Position numbers and translations under genes: made by a program. A model generated the notes under the pieces. That model saw only the letters and a program-made list of their open reading frames with translations. It did not search any database and was not told the DNA's origin. From positions 186,001 to 250,000 of the forward strand of contig JAJOZX010005802.1 of assembly GCA_023014485.1 (NCBI GenBank): a DNA stretch of 64,000 bases, read 5' to 3'. Origin of the DNA: Bathynomus jamesi. Taxonomy: Eukaryota; Arthropoda; Malacostraca; Isopoda; Cirolanidae. Positions 1 through 11,940 of the stretch are shown here, one piece after another; positions within the stretch are counted from its first letter, which is position 1, and the number at the start of each line of letters is the position of its first letter.

Positions 1-290
1 ATATATATATATACCGCAAAAAAAAGCCTCATAAATGTCTAAATTTTTTATAAATATTTCACCAAATATCGTGCAGGCATCGTACGACTATCACACTAGA
101 TATCGGGCAAGATATCATATGTGTGTTATGTACATAGCGCGCTAATTACGTACATATTTCACTTAACAAGTTTACGGTGAAATAATTATTTTCCCCGACC
201 AGATAAATTTGGATTGCACTTGTCCGTTCGTCACATTTTCGTGTCCGGGTTATATCGTTCAAACCACTTAACAGTAATGAATGAAGCTTT

Positions 291-680
291 ACACACACGC
301 ATGGATCATCACAAGACGATGTATCGCGAACGAGAATTAGGTCGTTGCATCAAAAGTTGTCACAAATAGAGGTCAAAGGTCAAATGGAGGTCCATGTCAT
401 ACTTTTTGAAACGCACTATATCAATAGCTGGAACTTCACATATATATGGATCATTAGAAGACAATGTGTTTAGAGCAAAACTTAGGTTCCTACATTAAAG
501 GTCAAGGTCACAAATAGAGCCCAAATATTAAATGGAGGTCCACCATAATTTTTTTTTTTTACTAATCCACATAAATCGACGAAACTTCGCACACATACGG
601 ATGATCAAAAGACGATGTGTCTTGAGCAAGAATCAGGTTCTTGCACCAAAATTCAAAGGAACAAATATAGTAGGGGAAAG
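291..680. repeat. diverged ~148-bp tandem repeat, about 2.6 units
   Basis: Three diverged units are recognisable from the recurring block ATGGATCAT...AGACGATGT followed by GGTCAAAGGTCAAATGGAGGTCC-like sequence. The block starts near 301, 446 and 598, a period of 145-150 bp. The third unit is incomplete. No coding capacity is apparent. It could be a satellite fragment or part of a larger repeat outside the window. Confidence 0.6.
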
Positions 681-888
681 TGATATCATTTCAGTAGTTA
701 TTATTCATTCGTTCTTCCATCGACACAAACTCCGCGCGGGAGTATGAATACATTTTTCATGAAGTTGAAGAGTGTGAAAAGATTTGATTCGAAACCCCCT
801 TTTTTGAGCGGGCTTCATTTTTCAGGTTTTACAGTAATTTAACTGTCATTTTAAAATAGGGGTTATTTTTTATTCGATATATATAATA

Positions 889-1791
889 CAGGGTGTCCCA
901 AAAAAATGTATACACACTTTAAATAATTATAAAGGCAGTGTTTATTAAAATACATTTCATTTTCAAAATGTAGTAGAATCTACAGACATTATTTAATTGT
1001 TTTGTCAACGCCTGTTTTCAAACTGACGTCCGTTCTGGTCCAGGCACTGCTGATAACGCGAAGCAATGGAATCGCAAACATCACGAAACATTTCGTTTGG
1101 TATTTGTGTGCATTCTCGTTCAATGGCTGCTCTCAATTCAGCGACTGTTGCAGGTTTTATAGCGTAGACTTTGTCTTTTAAGTATCCCCATAAAAAAAAG
1201 TCTAGTGGTGTGAGGTCTGGTGAACGCGGAGGGTATTCTACGAAACCCCTTCGTCCAATCCACATCCACATCGTGCCAAGTACCACTCGCAATACTCCAC
1301 TCTTCGGTCCGGATCATCTTCATTAATAGCATGGACTAATCTTGGAATGTAACTTTTCCATTGACAGCGCTTCAAAATGCGTTGGACAGACGATTCTGAA
1401 ATTCCTACCTCACGACTCGCTTGCCGCACAGATTTTCTTGGACTTTGGTGATACGTTTCCAGTACTCTTTCTTGCTTTGTGGGGCTTGTCGATGTGCGTG
1501 GTCTTCCGGAACGCTTCTTGTGGACATTCTGAACAGTTCCATCGGCTTCAAACTTATCTCTAATTCGAGTGATGGTAAGTCGCGTTGGTGGATCTGTTTG
1601 AAACTCCCTCCTAAACTGTCTTTGCACTTCAACTGCGTTTTCACACTTCCAGTAGCATTTTAGAATGAATTTCCTTTGTTCAAAGCTTAGTCTGACTGCC
1701 ATTATTAATTCTAATGGGTTTAACTTGGAAAGAAAGAAACATCAATTGAGCTATCAGCTGTTAAAGTGTGTATACATTTTTTTGGGACGCC

Positions 1792-1794
<3 letters not shown>
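889..1794 (-). mobile_element. rosa-like mariner deletion derivative, copy A (906 bp)
   Basis: Terminal inverted repeats of about 30 bp begin CAGGGYGTCCCAAAAAAATG at both ends and TA flanks both sides, as expected for the mariner/Tc1 superfamily. The right end lies in a (TA)n array. The element encodes the transposase N-terminal DNA-binding region and a C-terminal piece, but the segment carrying the first two catalytic aspartates is missing. Copies B (7894-8799), C (24408-25304), D (46891-47794) and E (47814-48719) share the same deletion junction, so this is an amplified non-autonomous subfamily. The near identity of A, B and E indicates recent spread, presumably mobilised by a transposase supplied from elsewhere. 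Confidence 0.93.
1238..1702 (-). pseudogene. transposase N-terminal DNA-binding domain of copy A (154 aa open frame)
   Basis: The open frame starts [12 protein letters not shown]. It holds a first helix-turn-helix (about residues 6-55), a basic linker with an AT-hook-like SGRPRTST (about 65-72), and a second HTH (about 85-112, [17 protein letters not shown]). It ends after CEWYLAR by running out of frame at the internal deletion. The C-terminal piece (1005-1292), with SPDLTPLDF and [10 protein letters not shown], is in another frame. In full-length relatives such as 14398-15475 the catalytic core lies between these parts. Seen: an intact DNA-binding half with no catalytic triad. Inferred: it cannot transpose anything, but if expressed it could still bind the TIRs. 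Confidence 0.88.

Positions 1795-1844
<50 letters not shown>
1795..1844. repeat. (TA)n microsatellite between two mariner elements
   Basis: Uninterrupted TA repeats separate the right end of copy A from the left end of the next element. It probably served as the TA-rich target for both. Confidence 0.95.
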
Positions 1845-1847
<3 letters not shown>

Positions 1848-2604
1848 GGTGGGCCGTAAGTTTCCATACATAGGAAAATTTAAACGTTTGTTTTTATGTT
1901 TCAGATACCCTAAGAATATGCGTTTGTAAGATCTTGTTTACTGATGAAGCAAATTTTTACGTCAATGGAGAGGTTAATCGGCAAAACATACGTTATTGGA
2001 GTAATGCTAACCCTAACTGGCTGAGTCCGACGAAGATGCAAGGTGCCGGTAAAGTGATGGTGTGGGCCGGGATATGGGGTGACAGAATTATTGGACCAAT
2101 TTTTGTCAGTGGAAATCTTAATGCCGAAAGGTATCTTAACATGTTGCAAGAAGAGATTTTCCCATCCCTGCTAAACGAGGAAGGTAACTTCCCAGTTTAC
2201 TTCCAGCAAGATGGAGCTCCACCTCATTATGGTCTTCACGTGCGTCGGTATTTGGATCAGCAGCAGCAGTTTCCGGATGCTTGGATTGGTCGGCGTGGTC
2301 CTGTGGAGTGGCCTCCCAGATCCCCAGATCTCACCCCCCTTGATTTCTATCTTTGGGGGCACTTGAAGGCCATGGTGTATCAGGAAAAGATACGAGACAT
2401 AAATCATCTAAAGGAACGTATCACCAACGCCATTACAAGCATAACGTCAACTGTGCTAATGCGTGTTCATCAACAGTGGGGAACACGTATTGAAATGTGT
2501 TTTCAAAACAATGGCAACCATGTAGAGCATATTATATAAATAAAAATGGTTGTCCATAAAAAAATGTTTATTTTTCCTATGTATGGAAACTTACGGCCCA
2601 CCCT
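1845..2604 (+). mobile_element. mariner-like element lacking the DNA-binding domain (~760 bp)
   Basis: Inverted termini CAGGGTGGGCCGTAAGTTTC match over roughly 35 bp at both ends. The right end is followed directly by TA; on the left an extra CA lies between TA and the terminus. The element is short because the 5' half of the transposase gene is absent while the catalytic half is open. This is the reverse of the deletion seen in the adjacent copy A. Confidence 0.9.
1913..2539 (+). pseudogene. mariner-like transposase catalytic domain, N-terminus missing
   Basis: An open frame of about 200 codons holds all three acidic motifs: [18 protein letters not shown] and SPDLTPLDF. It has [14 protein letters not shown] before the third motif and a C-terminal tail ending near HVEHII. 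The spacing between the second aspartate and the TPLD aspartate is 43 residues, close to the DD41D spacing of rosa-like elements but two longer because of a QQQQ insertion. No ATG precedes the first motif in frame and the HTH region is deleted. Catalytic residues are present; DNA recognition is not. Confidence 0.85.
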
Positions 2605-2606
2605 GT

Positions 2607-3992
2607 ATATATATATTATATATATATGTCACTACCATGCGATTTACCATTTCTATGGTTGAACAGTATCCATGTTTGTGCCATTAGAAGTTCGCTGTAA
2701 ACAGCGAATGTCCCTCCCTTATATTGTACGTACAGAGTAAATCACTCTGGCGTCATAAAGTAACTTAGTTTCCTTCACGTTTCGATCACGTGCTTAGTAC
2801 GAGGCTATCCTTAGTATTCAATGTATGGTACATTCTTTAATACTAATAAAAGCCTTACTATCTATAAGTCATTATTTATATGTTGTGTCCTGTCTGGTGT
2901 TACGCAATATAAATGTTATGCAACCATACTCATTCATACATCCATGTTCCTTCTTGACCGTTGTCCTTTACTAATTTTATCACCTATTACCTATTTTATT
3001 ACCTATTACCCATTGTCTAGTTATTCTCTATCAACTTATCAGTCTATGTTTACTCGTGTCTATATTACGCACACAACCTATTGTGTGACGAATGATATGT
3101 GTACACTACTGTGTGCAGTCGTACATGTCTATTGACGATCATGATACGTACATGTATTCTTTTTTGTTTTATTTTCTTTTTTATTATTTCACCACTCGCA
3201 AGTTGTCTATTATTGCTGAGACGAAGGCTCGAATTCCGATTACGTCGTCAAAAGCGAGCCTCTGAATTCGAACTCTTCTCTCTTGCCTCTGCTACCAATT
3301 TATAACGTTAAGATGTGATGTTATATTATTATAATATACCATATTGTTCCCTGCCAGGCTACTGGTTAATCTCTACATAGTTACCCACGTTCTCATTATC
3401 TGTACTTACTACTTCTACCTAATTGTCATTCAAATTCCGTTACTTATGTCTTACGTTATCATTAATGTCCGTGTACTTTCAAATGAAAAGTACACCATAT
3501 CTTCTCTCCGCTTTCCTCATCGCTGGCTAATTAGACTTTCAAATCATGATAACCAACCATTCCTCTAATAAGATTAGACATAATTTGGCGTAATCACTGT
3601 TAACTATAAATATATAACATTGTTGTTAATCCCTTTTAAATTATAAAACAACGGAGAACTCTCCTTCATTGTTTAAATTGTGTAACCTATTCAGATTACT
3701 TCAGTATTAGATATGTCAATTAACAAATTGCTAAAATTGTAATTAACGGTAATTAATGTATGTAATATAATGTAATTTATGTACTTAATGTACTCTGTAC
3801 ATGTCGATCCCCCGACATTATGTCGCCACCCAAAAGTGTATACCTTACAAAAATTAGTATCTTTTTTTGTTAACTTTTTGCTTAAATTATGCTTAACGTC
3901 AGAATTCTTTAGCTCTCCAACTAAAGTGGGAGCTTAACCTTCGACTGCATTCCCCCAAAATTGAGGCTTATTTATTTCTTGTATTGTAAATT
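2607..3992. other. no recognisable gene or element
   Basis: AT-rich sequence with short non-conserved frames only. No TIR pair, RT, transposase or RNA gene was recognised. Confidence 0.5.
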
Positions 3993-4296
3993 AAATCATT
4001 CCTGCCTGAGCTCCTGATACCAGAGGTTGCACCTCGCCCCCTTTTAAATTCCTGCCTGAACCTTCACCCGAGGCCGAGCCCCCCTCACTTTAAATTCCTG
4101 CCTGAGGCTTAGACCAAGGAGGCCAAGCCTCCTCATTTTAAATTCCTGCCGTAACTCTTACTCGAGGAGGACAAGCCTCCTCGCTTTCAATTCCCACCTT
4201 AACTATTGAGAAATGGGGTCGAACCTCTACCCCTGTAAACTCCTGCTTGAGCTGTTGTTGTAAGAGGTAAAACCTCTCCCCCTGTAAACTTCTGAT
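3993..4296. repeat. ~48-bp minisatellite whose units can form hairpins (about 6.5 units)
   Basis: Units begin AAATTCCTGCCTGA-like and start near 4001, 4051, 4097, 4145, 4192, 4242 and 4290, a period of 46-50 bp. Most units contain an internal inverted repeat of the type GAGG-spacer-CCTC. Although units have diverged, pairing is often kept (GAGGCCAAGCCTC, GAGGTAAAACCTC, and a GGGGT/ACCCC version in the fifth). Confidence 0.85.
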
Positions 4297-5400
4297 TATT
4301 TATCAGTGCCTCGTTCTGTATAAACTTTGTAAATAAAAGAATTTATGAGTGAACTAAAACTCCAATTTTTTGAAGTGAAGTGTTTCTATTCATCCCTTCG
4401 GGAAAAAAACAAACTTGGTAGGAACTATTTATATTGATACTCGGAAACTCTCGGCCAAGGCCGAGCTTACCCAACAAAGGACCACCTTCGTTGGATTGTC
4501 CAAAGTGCATTAACCCTAAAAAGTCGCAAGCGGGCAGAGGCTCGCACAACGTATGCGCGACACTGGAGGCCCGCACAACCTATGCGCGACATATATATAT
4601 ATGCCGTGAATCAATATTTCTTAATTCTTATTGACCGAAGATTCGCCGAATTTCAAATTCATTGCAGTTCGTTGCGAATTATAATTTTTACCAGCGCTGC
4701 TATTAAATTCTGGGTGCCATGCGAAAAAGTATTTATATTTTGAGAGAGAGAAAGAGAGAGAGAATATGCAGAGCGTATCCTCTCTCTTCGTGAACGTCAT
4801 ACGCCACGTTCAAGGCTTTTTTTAAGTATATATTACAAACACTTAACTTTACTCTCTCTCGATAAATTTGATGCCTAATTAGCACGAAAAGTGTTTTAAT
4901 TATTTTTTCCATTACGAAGGATTTGCTTTTTGTGCCGAACCATTAATTATTAATTGGCAATTATCCGTTAAAAAACCATTATCCTAATAGCTTCCAATGA
5001 AAGAAGGACAATGTACTGAAGGTGTAGATTATAGCGTCAAGGTCTGTTTATGAACGAATAATGATTTTTTGTTCTTGTTTGTTTTTCTTGTCTTTATATT
5101 TTCTTTATTTCTTTAATGTTTTTGGTTGTACTTTAATAGGCTTTAAAGTTGAAACAAGTTAAATCTGTGGGTTTTTCTTACTTGTCCGCCATATTACCTT
5201 TTCTTTTTCTTGCGAGCGGGTTGTTTTCTTTTAAAGATATTTCTCACATTTCTAAAACCAGTTTTGACATGTTTCAGCGTGTTTTAACTACTTTTGGAAA
5301 GTTTTTAGTAATGTCCCCGACGTTTCATTTTTTACTGGAAGAATTTGAGGTGTCGTGCCCTGTATAATTAGTGGGTAGGGTACCAATAAAAAAATAGGTT
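4297..5400. other. no recognisable gene; short GA/CT tract
   Basis: Contains a doubled segment around 4535-4590 (CGCACAACNTATGCGCGACA twice) and a GA-rich stretch at 4741-4763. Nothing codes convincingly. Confidence 0.45.
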
Positions 5401-5539
5401 TAGTAGGTAAGGGGACGCGTGTTGCTATACTATGACTCGGTATGGGGAAGGGTTTAGGTCCTCTCTTAAATATGGAACTAAACTAATATATATACACACT
5501 GTGTGTGTGTGTGTGTGTAGAAGCAAACAAAATTCCTCT

Positions 5540-6641
5540 TCCTCGCCTGTTTGTTTCATGGCTGGAAGTTATATAAAAAGGCAATACAACACTACATGGG
5601 CACGAACCGTCCACAAAGACAAAAGCAAATTTTATTGTGTTTCCAAAATGTCCGCAAAAATTACGCGTCCTCAGAACCTATATAAGCGCGAGTCCACTTC
5701 AAATCACTCTCAGTTGCCCTTTTTCTCGCATTTGTCGTCACACCTCACTCTCAGCTCCTTCGTCAGTAACGCCAGTCGTCACGCCACCCGCTCTCCTGCG
5801 AAGGCCGGAGAGCGGCCCGCCGTCCTTCAAAACTCCATTCAAGCATCAGAAGTTAATAATCACTTCAGGCGACCTACAATTTCATCCTGCCAGAAGCAAA
5901 CCTCACTTCTGCAAGATTTCTACTGGCGTCATCCTTCCGGTCCTAGCCTCACTCATCCTTCACCACAATTTAATCGGCGAAGCAAGTTTCCTTTCATCAA
6001 AATCTCGTCACGCAGTTTACGCCGGTAGACTTTTCCGTCTTCAGAGTCACCTTCGTCAAAATCGCAGGTCTGTAAACCTCTCCTAAGCCACCGGCACTCG
6101 GCTTACATTGTTTTGTTACGTCGCGATAAACTATTCGTTTTCAAAGCTAAAATGTCTACAAAGTCTGCCTAACCGAATAGGCTATCTTCAAAGTGTCCTC
6201 AATACTGTTCAGATTAACTCTCCCGTTTTACGAACCTAGTAGACCTATTCAATTATTGTACCAGTACCGTATTTTCATTACTTTATTTATGATTGGCTCA
6301 ATTACTTATTATTGTGTGTTCAATACCGTATATTTCATTACCTAAATTAGTGTTCTTGTCATTATTGTATTCACTTAACTCTAATACGGTGTAAACCATT
6401 TCTTAGTGCTGATAATTAATCAATCATTGTAATATAGCACAATTACCATATACATAATTGTTAATCACTGTGAACAAATAATAATTGTATTTTTCTAATT
6501 AAACAAAAAACCACAAAGTCATTTCTATCTCCTTATTATATATTGTTTGTTTGAGCTGAATGCCCAGACAGGTGACCCTAAACATTTCTTTTCATTTTTA
6601 TTTATTTATTATTGTGAGCCGACACGGAGGCCACTATAAAT
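5540..6641 (+). mobile_element. probable LTR of a Gypsy-like retrotransposon
   Basis: A TATA box in the context CCTATATAAGCGCG (about 5680-5693) is followed by GC-richer sequence and a long AT-rich stretch. The region ends at a primer-binding-site-like TGGTGACCCC. This order, promoter then leader then PBS, is that of a 5' LTR. The exact left boundary is not visible and no second LTR or gag-pol frame was found, so it may be a solo or truncated LTR. The long frames here (5432-6086) look like chance openings with no family features. Confidence 0.5.
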
Positions 6642-6651
6642 TGGTGACCCC
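6642..6651 (+). other. tRNA-Trp-type primer binding site
   Basis: TGGTGACCCC is complementary to the 3' end expected for a eukaryotic tRNA-Trp (ending GGGGTCACCA). That primer is used by CsRn1-like Gypsy elements. The match beyond ten bases is poor, so the element is degraded or uses a variant. Confidence 0.5.
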
Positions 6652-6917
6652 AGAGTGACAGAACGTTATTATTTTTTCACAGTAATCTTTGTTCAAAGCT
6701 TCTAGTGAAAATTTAAATTTTTTTGCAGTGATATTAAATAACTTTTCATTTAAATACGGTACTCATAAATTCAAAATGAAATTAACTAGGCCTACTTAAA
6801 ATAACACTGGCTTTCGTTGTTTCGTGCGGTACATTATTAATTAATGGTTTAATGTCCCGCGCTCATGTGCAGTGGCGCAACCATTGCAACTTTCGGATTC
6901 AAGAGTGCATCCCCATA

Positions 6918-6923
6918 TATATA

Positions 6924-6978
<55 letters not shown>

Positions 6979-6997
6979 TATATATATATATATATAT
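6918..6997. repeat. (TA)n microsatellite
   Basis: About 80 bp of TA repeats with two small interruptions. Confidence 0.95.
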
Positions 6998-7134
6998 AGT
7001 GCTCGAACTATGGGGCACAAGTGCCGGTATGGACTTTCACCCGAAAAAGTTCGAGAGTAATGTCAGACACAAAGAACAACAATTGCAAACCATGTCAAAA
7101 TAATTTTTATATTTTATACTGCTTCAGTCTATAT

Positions 7135-7593
7135 CAGTGGTTCCCAAACTGGGGTCCACGGCAAAATTTCAGGGGGTCCACGGCGGGTTATGGAAAATTA
7201 GAAATTTTTCAAGAAAATCTGGGAAATCTGAAATAAATTGATGTAAGTTTGTAAGATAACCTTAAAAGAACGACCACTACATATTGGTAACCTTTCAAAC
7301 ACACGCATTCATAACAACCCTACAAAAAATTTCGGCGTTAAAGGGATAATGATGAGTGAAATACATTGTGCGAGTGAAATCCATTGATGATGTAATTATA
7401 TGATCATTAATTATATGAGTAATTTTTGTAAGTTGTCAACAATAAAAAACGAAAGAAGGTTGTTCTCTTCATTTGATCAGAATCGTTTATTTTTTATTAT
7501 TTTTATGGGTTTTGGGGAAAAATGAAGGGGGTCCACGGGGATTTTGGAGGTTCCCCATGAGGGGAATGAAGTGAAAAAGATTGGGAATCACTG
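7135..7593. mobile_element. hAT-type MITE (459 bp) with perfect 8-bp target duplication
   Basis: The left terminus is CAGTGGTTCCCAAACTGGGG and the right terminus is the inverted CAGTGATTCCCAATC. The 8-bp duplication GTCTATAT is present at 7127-7134 and 7594-7601. It is non-coding, with GGGGGTCCACGG-type subterminal repeats at both sides. Termini and 8-bp duplication identify the hAT superfamily; mobilisation in trans is inferred. Confidence 0.93.
7255..7350. mobile_element. small ~100-bp MITE-like repeat, copy 1 (inside the hAT MITE)
   Basis: Shares the block ACACGCATTCATAACAACCC with 46025-46125 and, inverted, with 51700-51805. In the other copies the ends form inverted repeats (TTAACC...GGTTAA). 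This copy lies within the hAT MITE and is either nested or part of it. Confidence 0.7.
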
Positions 7594-7856
7594 GTCTATA
7601 TACTTAGTCGCTGCATTTAACTCCTTTTCAAGTCTTGCTTTTTTTATAACTCATTAATCCATAGTTATGAATGATCAAAATTCATAACAGCTCATTTGGT
7701 GTGCCAAAAACATCGATTACTGATGAGCTTAAATAAGTGTTATAATGCCTTTGATTCTTAGAATGTATTCTTGACTTTTATTTCCTATATAATTTAGTTT
7801 GTTTTCGTTCTTATCTATTCCTGTACTCTGAAATGATCGTCCGGAACGCAGTAAAA

Positions 7857-7892
<36 letters not shown>

Positions 7893-7893
7893 A

Positions 7894-8799
7894 CAGGGCG
7901 TCCCAAAAAAATGTATACACACTTTAACAGCTGATAGCTCAATTGATGTTTCTTTCTTTCCAAGTTAAACCCATTAGAATTAATAATGGCAGTCAGACTA
8001 AGCTTTGAACAAAGGAAATTCATTCTAAAATGCTACTGGAAGTGTGAAAACGCAGTTGAAGTGCAAAGACAGTTTAGGAGGGAGTTTCAAACAGATCCAC
8101 CAACGCGACTTACCATCACTCGAATTAGAGATAAGTTTGAAGCCGATGGAACTGTTCAGAATGTCCACAAGAAGCGTTCCGGAAGACCACGGACATCGAC
8201 AAGCCCCACAAAGCAAGAAAGAGTACTGGAAACGTATCACCAAAGTCCAAGAAAATCTGTGCGGCAAGCGAGTCGTGAGGTAGGAATTTCAGAATCGTCT
8301 GTCCAACGCATTTTGAAGCGCTGTCAATGGAAAAGTTACATTCCAAGATTAGTCCATGCTATTAATGAAGATGATCCGGACCGAAGAGTGGAGTATTGCG
8401 AGTGGTACTTGGCACGATGTGGATGTGGATTGGACGAAGGGGTTTCGTAGAATACCCTCCGCGTTCACCAGACCTCACACCACTAGACTTTTTTTTATGG
8501 GATACTTAAAAGACAAAGTCTACGCTATAAAACCTGCAACAGTCGCTGAATTGAGAGCAGCCATTGAACGAGAATGCACACAAATACCAAACGAAATGTT
8601 TCGTGATGTTTGCGATTCCATTGCTTCGCGTTATCAGCAGTGCCTGGACCAGAACGGACGTCAGTTTGAAAACAGGCGTTGACAAAACAATTAAATAATG
8701 TCTGTAGATTCTATTACATTTTGAAAATGAAATGTATTTTAATAAACACTGCCTTTATAATTATTTAAAGTGTGTATCCATTTTTTTGGGACGCCCTGT
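7894..8799 (+). mobile_element. rosa-like mariner deletion derivative, copy B (906 bp)
   Basis: Same termini, length and internal deletion junction as copy A, in the opposite orientation. It sits at the end of a (TA)n tract and its right end abuts decayed LINE sequence. Relative to A and E it lacks one G in the run before the C-terminal LWGYLKD motif, which shifts the C-terminal frame. Confidence 0.94.
7986..8450 (+). pseudogene. transposase DNA-binding domain of copy B (154 aa), catalytic core deleted
   Basis: The predicted protein is identical to that of copy A from [12 protein letters not shown] to the frameshifted tail LDEGVS. Two HTH motifs and the RSGRPRTST linker are intact. A further frame (8356-8682) carries the conserved C-terminus NEMFRDVCDSIASRYQQ. 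The first two catalytic acids are absent. Confidence 0.88.
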
Positions 8800-8819
8800 A
8801 TATATACATTATATGTTAT

Positions 8820-11330
8820 CGTGCTTTCTGAATTCTGCCTCCGATAGCATTCGTACTCCAAAATCCCTGACTTGTGGGTTTGGTATTATCTGTTTTACTT
8901 GAAGAGATTTGTACCCTTTATTCTGTAGCACCATGGTGTTACCATATCTTAGAAGTTGGAATTTTCCTTCGTTGAACTTCGTATTATTGTCGTCCGCCCA
9001 TTTGAATAATGTTTTCAGTATTATTTTGTTTTTTTTCTGTCACCGTTTGATATTTCCTCGTAGATCTTTGTGCCATCCGCGGAACATGATACGATATTGC
9101 CATTAATATCTGCATCAATGTTTGCATTCATTATTATAAACAGCAAGGGAGCTAATACTGTACCTTCTTGGACAGAGCTCATTACTTCCGAGACTTCGAA
9201 TTTAACTCTATTTACTGCCACTCTGTGTTCTTTTAATCAAAATTGAATATCCATTGTTCAAACTTTCCAGTAATTCCTGTATTATTCAGTTTGTGCGCTA
9301 TAATTCTATGACCTCATTTATCAAAGGCATTAGCAAAATCAGTATATATTACATCTGTTTTGCCATCGACAAAATGTTTCCAATATTTTCTCATGGTGGT
9401 CTAATAATTGTGATAGGTAGCAAGCAGTTTTACCTCTAATTACCCGCTCGAAGCACTGACGTGGGAGGTAAGAGCAAGTTGGCCAAAAATTCTTACGTTT
9501 TGCTCTGTTACCTCCTTTGAATAAGGACGCAATGTTTGCGTTCTTTAATGGAGGAGGAATTTGTCTTATGTCGAGTGATTTTCTCCATTCTAAGTATAAA
9601 GGCTTGGCAATATTCTCTTTACATTTCTTCAGAAACGTGGCACTCCGTGTGTCTGTCCCTGCTGCTAAATTCCCTTTTATCTGTGCCCTTAATTATATCC
9701 TTCCAAGAACTCTAAATCTATAAATAGATTCGTGTCGAAACTTGTTCATGGCCGATTTGGTCTACTGCATGTCAAAGAATTCATCTGGATTTTCTATTTT
9801 TTTCTCAGACTTAGCGGTGCTAAACGCAGAGTTATTAAATTGTTTCTTTAGCAGTTCGCTCATTTCTTCAGTGTCATTTGTGTATTCAATCGCCCCCCAA
9901 TACTCTCTGTACAATGCGTGTATCCTTTCGCGAACGATTAGAAGACAAGTATTTTGGGTTATTTTTTGTTTTCTGCTATCTTGTTTTCCTTCTCGTTTGT
10001 CTTTTGAATGAATGTTTATTTTAGGTTAATTTCTATTTCCCATAGTCTTTTCTGTAGTCTGAGTCTCCTTGCTCCAATTTAGCATCGGTGGTGATATGTT
10101 CCGTTGTTTAAATAATGTCCTGATTTTTCTCTCGAGCTTGCAACGTTTTCTTCTTTCGCTTATTAACATGGTTCAGCAATATGGGTTTACAGTAGTTTCA
10201 GTTTCTCTTGTAGATAGTATTTCTTATGTAATCTTCTCATGAAGTAGCAATTCCCAACTTACTTTCTTTAAATCTTCACTTACACTTTCCAGATCTACTT
10301 TCTTTGAATTAATATTTAAACCTTGATATATTCCTTCTGAGTCTCTGGTAGAGGTCTGCACGCACCGAGTTGGACCGTAAGCCCGTGCCCGGCCAGGCCC
10401 ATGAGCGAGTATGGGCAGACTTGTTTAAAGCATGATGGATACGGGCCGGGTATGTGCTGAAAATATAGTTTGGCTACGGGTCTGGGCGGGTACGGTCTTC
10501 AACTTTTTTCAAATGTGTGGTGAATGATTAAAAATATTGAAAAAATTAATTTAAAATATTTGTATTTAAAAAAAAATGCTTACATTAATTTTATAGTTGC
10601 TGCTTGTCATAATACACGATTTCGATAGTCACACACCTATAATACTATAGATGGCAAAGTGTTATGGGTCGGTGACACCGTGTCAAATGCGGGCTGGGCC
10701 TGAAAAAGTAAGTCCATGCAGACTTCTACTCATTGGGATGCGTTTTTGGTCCCCTGGGTTGCTAACTTTAATTGCTTGTCGATTAGGTTGTGGTCAAAGA
10801 AATTTGTGTGCGTTACTTTTTTATTTGTTATTATGTCATTGTTATTTGTCAAAATTAAATCCGAAACGTTCTCTTTTCTAGTCGTTTCACGGATTTCCTG
10901 TGTAAGTGCATAATGTTCCATAATAACTAATACCATTATTGTCTGGGTTCTGTCATCTTTTATAATGTTATCGTGGAACTTCTCAACATATAACTTCGTC
11001 ACTTTTCTTCCACTTTATGAATGGAAAGTTAAAATCCCCACAAATTAAAATATTTGGTGCTGAGGTTTTGAGTGATTTTAATGTGTGTTCTATTTCACTC
11101 GTAACGGCTTGGAATTCGCTTTTAGTGGTGTTTGGGGATTTGTACACATTCATAATGATTGGGTTCATGTCTTTTACTTCTAAAATAAGAATTTTGATTG
11201 TGCAGTTTGATTTGCTTATCTTTAATTCACATGCGAATGTGTTTTTCATGTAAATGTAAGAGCCTTCTCCTTTTCTAGGAAATTTATCCGCTCTGTATAT
11301 ATTATAGTTCTGTATTGCTATTTAAGTGTT
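8820..11330 (-). pseudogene. decayed CR1/jockey-like LINE, endonuclease to reverse transcriptase
   Basis: Read on the minus strand, pieces occur in LINE order. An EEP endonuclease segment with ILICGDFNFPFIKW is at 10983-11249. A downstream endonuclease segment with DLILTNNNDIITNKK and a FDHN motif is at 10730-11002. An RT segment with QEGTVLAPLLFII and the catalytic box degraded to SADGTKIY is at 9021-9221. It continues with LFKWADDNNTKFNEGKF and LLRYGN near 8990-8900. Frames are broken in many places. The LINE is split by a hAT MITE at 10349-10728 and its 3' side is cut by mariner copy B. It differs from the (CT)n-bounded LINE. Confidence 0.8.
10349..10728. mobile_element. hAT-like MITE (380 bp) inserted in the decayed LINE
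   Basis: Inverted ends TAGAGGTCTGCACG and TAGAAGTCTGCATG bound a GC-rich core with GTGCCCGGCCAGGCCC and matching inverted GGCTGGGCC. The flanks (GTCTCTGG, CTCATTGG) are only partly similar, so the 8-bp duplication has decayed. LINE coding resumes on the other side. Confidence 0.7.
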
Positions 11331-11699
11331 TACGATGCAGTTTTCACAGCGTTTTTGCATTTATGCAAGTGTGTTTCCGTTACGCATATGATATTTATGC
11401 TTGTTTCAGAGCTAAATCGTGCAGATATTGTAATTTCCAGCCTGCATAGTCACTGTACATGTGTACAGTCCTTGTATATAGTAAATTTATAAAGTTAAAA
11501 ATTTGGTGCTCTGTTTACCTGGATAGTGAACATTTTGTGAACATGACTGTGTCATGATTTGTATTGTTCACGATTTTTCTTTTCTGTTATTTCTATTATT
11601 ATTTATATTATCATTTTCGATTAGTTCAAAGATTATTTCAATTTCCATTTGTAATGGCAGAGTTAACTAAATGCAACATTATCTTATTTTTCACAAATT

Positions 11700-11900
11700 C
11701 TATTTATATTTGACATGTTCCTATGTAAAAATAAAAATGAATCACAAAGACTTTGGCTGAAAAGCAGTCATGCTTTCCAACGGCATATTCAGATAAGAGT
11801 ACTGTAATTAAACTACGAAAATTAAACGTTAATCCCAACATTTTGTAAACCAGTACGGATGTAATGTATATCTTATGTAATGTGTTCTTTCTGAATAAAG

Positions 11901-11940
<40 letters not shown>

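Noticed and set aside
1861..1930. Intron acceptor before the catalytic-only transposase (TTTTATGTTTCAG)
   Set aside because: The match is weak, mariner/rosa genes are usually intronless and no donor or upstream exon exists inside the element.
5432..6086. Two overlapping open frames of 198 and 149 codons
   Set aside because: Low-complexity Ser/Arg-rich translations with no domain, lying in what looks like an LTR; the two frames overlap and neither shows family features.
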